Source: Pyrocephalus nanus (taxonomy: Eukaryota; Chordata; Aves; Passeriformes; Tyrannidae). Taken from it: a DNA stretch of 64,000 nucleotides. Made by a program: the position numbers and the translations under genes. This document shows, in pieces, positions 58,601 through 64,000 of the stretch. The stretch is taken from positions 27,661,501 through 27,725,500 of the forward strand of contig CM076268.1 of assembly GCA_038380795.1 (NCBI GenBank). Reading direction: 5' to 3'. The number at the start of each line of letters is the position of its first letter. Within the stretch, counting starts at the first letter, position 1. The notes under the pieces are model-generated. The model had not been told where the DNA came from, searched no databases, and worked only from the letters and a program-made list of their open reading frames with translations.

Positions 58601-61600
58601 AAACCAACATCACTAGCAATAAAAATTTCTTCTTTTTTTTCCCTTTAGTAACATCTGCTCATATTTTTAGAGATATTTTATGCAGGGAAAAATCACTGCG
58701 GTTAAATATTATTTTAAAATGTATAAAGCTACTACATTTTCAGGCAGTATTGAGGTAGATGCCTCTACAGAAGTGCCTGAATAAGACAACAAAATTGTGC
58801 AGGTAATTTCCAAGTGATTTTCTTTCCACTAATTCAGAGACACTGAAAAGCACAGCTATAACTACTTAGCTTTCCATTTTTTTAACGTTATTTTAACCGA
58901 GTTAAATGCTGCAACACCAACTTTAGTTATTTCCCAGAATTTAACACCAACCTAGCAATCTTTTAGGTTTATCTGGGAGGTGATGACTGCGCAAAATGTT
59001 TTCTTTGTTCTTTTGTAAGAAGTTTTCAATAGCAGTAGCTATTTTACTCTTGATTTAGAGATTTCCAGTTTTGGAGAAATACTATTTGACAAGCTTTCAG
59101 TGATTGATCACATCATTACAAGGCTGGTTGGTGTGCATAACCAAAGTCAGCATTTCTCCCTATGTTCCAAAGCTGTCTTTGCATGGTACCACACACCCCA
59201 CCTCTCTCACCACTGGTGAGGCTGCATCAGTTTGTTTGAGTTGTGAGCAGCAGCCTCCAGAATAAATTCAGACTCCCAAACCTCTGCTACCTTAAAACAA
59301 GCATTTTACTTCACCAACAGAGCATCTATTTTGTTTAGTTATGCATTGCAAAACAGACATTACAGAACTTCAGATAACATTTACCTGAGCATTTTTCCTC
59401 CAAGTGTGCAGAGAGCTTTGTCAACTGCATGAGGGATGTCTGGCTTTTCTGAAACTTCTCTTTAAATTCAACTGCCCTTTTGTCATCATCAAACAAGCAC
59501 TCACAGGATGACCATGGAGTTGTGTGCAGTTCCAAGTCACCTGAGACAGAACTACGTTGGACCAAAAGGTATTTGAAGTCCCATAGGTGATCTATTAAAC
59601 AAAAAAGGCAAACAGAAGAGTTGATTTTCTTATACTGTGGGTGATTTAAAGAAGGCCAAGGTCATTTACAAGTTTTAGCATTTTCCTCTTCTGGATTAGA
59701 GTCTGATTTTTGGTGGTAACGTGCTAAAACTGCAAGCTCATGAAAAATGTGCTGTCAGATGCACTGTTTTACAGTGAAACACTCCAAAAAAACTAAGCAT
59801 CCATTTTCATGCACCTCATATCTGACTAGAGATCCTGCAGCCCCCCTCGCAGAACTGAGAATGCTTCAGCCAAAAGGATGGTTCAGGCACTAACATTACA
59901 GCAACACCAGGGGAAAATCTAAACTGGAGGAAACAAACAGACACTTGGCAAGAGGGGATATATGGAAATAGGGGACAGAGTCTAACTGGGGAACAAGATT
60001 TGGCTGACACCCAAATTAAACTATTACTGAGATCTTCACCATCACTCTGCTGATTAAAAATTTATCAGAAATGTGAGTAAGCTAAAAGTAATTAAGTTTA
60101 CAGAAATGCATTTAATAAAATACATCTTTATTTTTCAAGCAATCTAAATCAGGTGAGTGTAAATCATGAACTGAATGTCTGATGACTGTGTACTGGAAGT
60201 CCAAACTGATTTTGAGATGAAAAATAAACGATATTTAGATGCTCTAGAACTATATAGTCTTACACACTTTAACTCTGACAATGGAAAAATTACAAGTCTC
60301 CATACTTTCCTCTGTAAGACTAAGAAGCTTCTAATCTGCTCATACAGCCAGTAAACACACAGCAGAGCTGTGGTACAGCTCCCACCAAGGACTTTGTGGA
60401 CATTGAGGTTTTCCTGTAGCCCACTCACACTGTTTAGCTGCTATATTGTGTATGCTTTAGTATCCTGTGAATTTATCTTCTTGGCTATCTTACTGGAATT
60501 GAATGTTCATGGTTTGTACACGATTAAGCATTTGAACAATTGAGAAATCACTCTTATCTTGGATTTCAGATAATCATTTAATCATAAAAATGCCAGCTGC
60601 CAGATGCACAGAACACTAGCTGGAGAATAAGACACAAGGCTTACAAACACAATACTACAGAGATCTACATGTTATACTTTTCCATTTTAAGCATCAGAGA
60701 ATGATATATTGTTGTGTCTAATAAATTACCTTTGGTATCCTCTTTTTGCAGCTACAAAAAAAATCAAATTCTATATTTTTAAAAGTAATATTCTAGATGA
60801 CTAAATTCTTCAAGATTTCCAAGCATCTAACAGTGTACACCTGCTAACACTCAAGCATGCACAAAAATAAGAGCCATGTAGGTTTCACATAGAAAAGTTA
60901 CTGCTTGAATTGCATCATTTTCTTCAGGTAGTTGAAAAGGTTAGGTATTGCAGTTAAAATGATTTCCAAGAATGGAGATTACTTATAAATTGAAGTGGTA
61001 CTAGCAGAACTCAGTGTCAGAATTTAACAGGTAAAGATTCACTATGAAGTTGTTTAACCTTCATGGATTTTATCCTGTACTGTATGAAAATTGGCTTTTT
61101 AGGCAGACATATTCAGCATTTCAAGTAATACACCATTTACTTCCTAAGTGTATTCATTGATCAGAAGTATAAACTGAAGTTATCAATTTCACAAAAACCT
61201 AATTTCACTTATTTTTAGAGAACAAAGCCAGGAAAAAGTAAAAATTAGATAATAGTCAGTCACTGCTGAAACACAAGCTATGTAATTATTGCAAGAGATG
61301 GTTTCAGTCAGTCACAGCCAGACTTGATTGCAAGACCATTAGGATATAAAGCCTGGCACTGCAGTAAGGTGGGAAACAGAGAATGAACATCAGAAGTAGA
61401 AAAAAAGAACATTTCATGCTAAACTTGACAGTGATAAGGAAGACCCAGCAAAACTGGTAATAGTTAACACTCATGGGTTTTAATAGTTAGATACAAGATG
61501 CACTAGTGCCTAGTTATCTAGGTTCAAGTTTTTAAATATTTATGTCTTCTCAGTCTTCTAAGGTAAGTGCATTCAAATTCTGCTGCTGATGGCCCTGCTT

Positions 61601-63813
61601 CTGAGCAGAGGAAACATGCTAAAATTGCCATTAAATATGTTACCCTTGCAAGGGAAGTATTTAAAGGTTGAATAGTAAATGTTACCAGCTGAACATTTTA
61701 AAGATTTTAACAGCATCACAAAAATCCTTCTACAGCAACCAACAGGTACAAGGACTTCACCTTTTTTCCTTTGAAGCTGAGGGCACCAGGCAGCCCCGGC
61801 TCCCCACAGAACCATCCTGTAATGTTGATCTCTGTTCTGTTCTACTGTTAGAATAATTTTTCTTTGGCTGCCACCTTTGTAGCTATACACAGATTCTGAA
61901 AAAAAAAAAAAAAAAAAAAGAAATTACATTACTTCCACAGTAAAAAGCATGGAAGTACATAAACCCCAGTATTAAGGTGAAATCACGTTGCTATCATATT
62001 TTACAGTGCAATTACAAGGAAAGAAGAATACACCTACAATTTCTTCAGGACAGAAAACAGTCTGATTTCTTCAGCAACATGAATCTAGTCTGAAGGAGTG
62101 CATAAAGTAGATTAATTTACTTTTATCCACCTAAATACTCAGCAACTGGACACCTCCCTTTGAAACAGCAGATATCTGAGCATCTTTCAGCTCCCACTTG
62201 AGTAGAAGCAAATTTTACTCAATCTCTCAGTAACTGACTGTCATAATTGGAAGTTAAAGTTCCTGTAAATTCTGAGAATACACTGAAACGCTTCTCTAGA
62301 AATTTTCACATTAAAGAAAAACATAGTCATGTATAAGGCACACTACAAGTATTAGTAACAGAACATTTAAATTGAAACAATTAAGATCTCTATGTGACTC
62401 TTACCCAGGATACTGCCTTAGTTCCACATGAAAACTACAGTATTTTTAATTAAAAACCAATTTTTCAATAGGACCTCTTGCATTAAATATACAACAGCTC
62501 TGAGATTTACATGCTATAGCAAATTATGAAGATTTCTATCTTCAAAATTCTCCATTTACAATGAATAAATATGATATTGACAGTGTGGGTAAAAGTTTGA
62601 ATCTTACTAATACAAGGTGATAGAGCAACGTGATTAAATTTACATGCAAAGCCTTAAGTCAACCACTGAGAGCATTCTGCCTTGCAAAATTACTGTTTAA
62701 GTTTCATCTAATGCAGAAGTTGAAGTCCAGTGCATGAACTTACCTGTTAATACAGCAATGTCGATAATTTTCAGGACTGAGTGCACCAATGTATTTGGCT
62801 GCAGCTGATCTAGCTGCATGTACTGAACACTATCCAGCCTCTGAACTTGCCTTTGTGGAATGTCTCTGAAGTGTGGAAATTCTGATGATATGTATGTCAA
62901 TAAGCCACGGAGAACACCACAGTCCACTACAGGATAAACTTATATGGAGAAAAAAAGGCAAAATTATATACTATTCTTTATGTTTGGAAGTATAAAACCT
63001 ACTGCTTGGAACATATTTACACTCACAAAGTCAAAACTGTTTCAGAACAATTTTAGGGCAAGAAATCCTTGAGATGTGTAACACAACCTGAAATTAAGCT
63101 GTACTTCATCTGCCTCCTCTTGATAACATCCCAAAGTTAAGATAAGTACAGTACTTTAAATCACACTAAATATAGCAAAGAAATCTTGTCTCATAGCTTG
63201 GTAAGAAGAATAGCTGTTCTTCACCATATACCTCAGACTCTGCCCTAAACAGCTGCTAAGAACGGACATCACAAAGACAGTAAGAACAATGTAATCATGG
63301 TGGTACTTCCTTAGTCTCCTATACTTAATTACTTTCCCTGGATGGATCTACTTACTCTTTAGGCCTCTGAAGTTTCTGCAAAAATTTTAATCCTTGTGCA
63401 ATTTCAGACATGAAATGGTCGAGTCCTGGGATAACTGCTCTTTCTTAAACTAAACTCTCAGAACTCAATTTTTCAGAGTTTTGAGTGGCAACCACCAAAC
63501 TTTACCATAAACTCCACGTGCCTGTCTGATGTCATTATGTCCACATCTTCTCCACAGGTGTTCCTGTCATACTTTTCTACAGTGTTTTGTACCTCTCAGT
63601 TGCACATATTTCCATTCTATCCCATGTGTGAGGCATTGCCAACAAAATGGAATACTTTAAATAGCTATTTTACTGTGATTTTGAATTTATGCACTATCAT
63701 CTTACACTCTTCTGGATTGAGAGCTGAGCAGTTGCCCAGATTCAGTAACCGACTGGTAAATGTAGACTGAAGCATGATTTCTCCACACCAAAGGTTCTCA
63801 TACATTATTATAT
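55509..63813 (-). CDS. SHLD2: Shieldin complex subunit 2 (SHLD2/FAM35A), C-terminal six exons; 5' part outside window
   Basis: SHLD2 is the single-strand-DNA-binding core of shieldin (SHLD1-SHLD2-SHLD3-REV7). It acts downstream of 53BP1-RIF1 at broken ends to limit resection and favour end joining, including in class-switch recombination. Exons in transcript order are 63813-63706, 62926-62744, 59591-59385, 58520-58286, 56422-56307 and 55681-55509. They join without a stop to about 339 residues, where human SHLD2 exceeds 800, so this is the OB-fold C-terminal part. Visible blocks are [80 protein letters not shown], a CX2CX14CX2C zinc ribbon and the ending [14 protein letters not shown]. Every junction is GT-AG with consistent phase. 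SHLD2 is convergent with SYT15. Confidence 0.93.
56209..56225. repeat. T17 homopolymer
   Basis: T run following GTTGTTG/TTTGG low-complexity sequence in a SHLD2 intron. Confidence 0.85.
56307..56422 (-). CDS. SHLD2: SHLD2 penultimate coding exon
   Basis: 116 nt, acceptor CTGATCTAG, donor TAG|GTACTG. It encodes [20 protein letters not shown] and [17 protein letters not shown], with phase 2 in and phase 1 out. The block matches the stretch after the zinc ribbon in SHLD2. Confidence 0.9.
57662..57677 (-). promoter_or_regulatory. CTCF-like motif
   Basis: The minus strand reads TCACCAGATGGCACTG. It fits the CTCF core CCASYAGRKGGCRSYV at all but the first position. It lies in a SHLD2 intron, about 200 bp from the palindromic minisatellite. 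Confidence 0.45.
57873..58012. repeat. 56-bp minisatellite with perfect 22-bp palindrome
   Basis: Two nearly identical 56-bp units (57873-57928 and 57929-57984, one difference) are followed by a partial third from 57985. Each full unit contains AAGTTAGCTTTAAAGCTAAC plus TT, a perfect 22-bp palindrome, flanked by TTATCCATCTT blocks. It lies in the SHLD2 intron between the exons at 58286 and 56422. Likely length-variable. Confidence 0.95.
58286..58520 (-). CDS. SHLD2: SHLD2 exon with zinc ribbon
   Basis: 235 nt, acceptor TTTTTGTAG, donor ACAG|GTAAGC. It encodes [30 protein letters not shown] and then CAKC and CIRC, giving CX2CX14CX2C. The four cysteines form the zinc ribbon inserted in the last OB fold. 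Phase 1 in, phase 2 out. Confidence 0.95.
59385..59591 (-). CDS. SHLD2: SHLD2 exon ([11 protein letters not shown])
   Basis: 207 nt, acceptor TTGTTTAATAG, donor TCAG|GTAAAT. It encodes [35 protein letters not shown] and HLEEKCSG. It is symmetric (phase 1 at both ends), so skipping would keep the frame. Confidence 0.9.
59592..62743 (-). other. SHLD2: SHLD2 intron (3.15 kb)
   Basis: AT-rich intron with a 21-A run (61899-61919). No additional exon is needed, because the flanking exons join in frame (G|AT, giving Asp). A symmetric phase 1 exon could still be hidden. Confidence 0.6.
61899..61919. repeat. A21 homopolymer
   Basis: Twenty-one consecutive A on the plus strand in a SHLD2 intron. Confidence 0.9.
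62744..62926 (-). CDS. SHLD2: SHLD2 exon ([13 protein letters not shown])
   Basis: 183 nt, acceptor TTATCCTGTAG, donor ACAG|GTAAGT. It encodes [34 protein letters not shown] and IDIAVLT. Phase 1 at both ends. Confidence 0.9.
63706..63813 (-). CDS. SHLD2: SHLD2 exon, most upstream in window
   Basis: 108 nt, acceptor TTTTTATTGCAG, donor AGT|GTAAGA. It encodes [18 protein letters not shown] and [15 protein letters not shown]. Joined to the next exon it continues as ELDCGVLRG. Phase 1 at both ends. Exons further upstream lie beyond the right edge. Confidence 0.85.
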
Positions 63814-64000
63814 CTGCAATAAAAAAAAACCAACCTTATCAGCTCATCATTCAACAGTATTGAAGTATATAGTATTTTTCTTGATCACAGAACCATCATA
63901 CATACAGCTGTGAAAGTTTGAAAGAGATCACTTGGCAACACAGGGATTTTTTTTTTATAATCTATCAACACCATTTACAATGAGCGAATAAAATTTTCTC

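Noticed and set aside
58979..59070. GTGATGA resembling a C box of a C/D snoRNA inside a SHLD2 intron
   Set aside because: It is on the strand opposite to SHLD2, with no CTGA D box at proper distance and no terminal stem.

Overview
This window looks like bird nuclear DNA. Three vertebrate genes with ordinary GT-AG introns can be read, and the recognisable repeats are CR1 LINE copies with the 3' end seen in birds. There is no operon layout, no tRNA or rRNA gene, no CRISPR array and no prokaryotic or plasmid signal. I cannot name the species.

Genes from left to right. (1) GPRIN2 (minus, 9334-11127) is a single-exon reading frame of 597 codons ending in the GRIN C-terminal domain. (2) SYT15 (plus, 40175-49666) was reassembled from eight exons into a continuous 417-residue synaptotagmin-15. 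It starts with a seven-base coding exon inside a CpG island. (3) SHLD2 (minus, 55509 to beyond the right edge) is the C-terminal part of shieldin complex subunit 2. Six exons in consistent phase encode about 339 residues, including a four-cysteine zinc-ribbon motif.

Layout. 1-600 is GC- and CpG-rich with no gene I can prove. 621-9282 is AT-rich flank downstream of GPRIN2. 11144-39830 is a gene-poor gap of about 29 kb between the divergent GPRIN2 and SYT15 genes. It holds CR1 pieces, two MIR-like SINE relics, short tandem repeats and GC-rich patches. 39830-40430 is the SYT15 CpG-island promoter. 49813-55250 is the interval between the convergent SYT15 and SHLD2 genes, with one CR1 copy. SHLD2 introns hold a 56-bp minisatellite built on a perfect palindrome and a CTCF-like site.

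The three genes do not form one pathway. GPRIN2 is a G-protein-linked neurite-outgrowth factor, SYT15 is a Ca2+-independent membrane C2 protein, and SHLD2 acts in 53BP1-dependent DNA repair. The window looks like an ordinary vertebrate synteny block. I found no convincing undescribed system. The better leads are the GPRIN2-SYT15-SHLD2 gene order, the tiny first coding exon of SYT15, the orphan CpG island at the left edge, the palindromic minisatellite and the ancient SINE relics.
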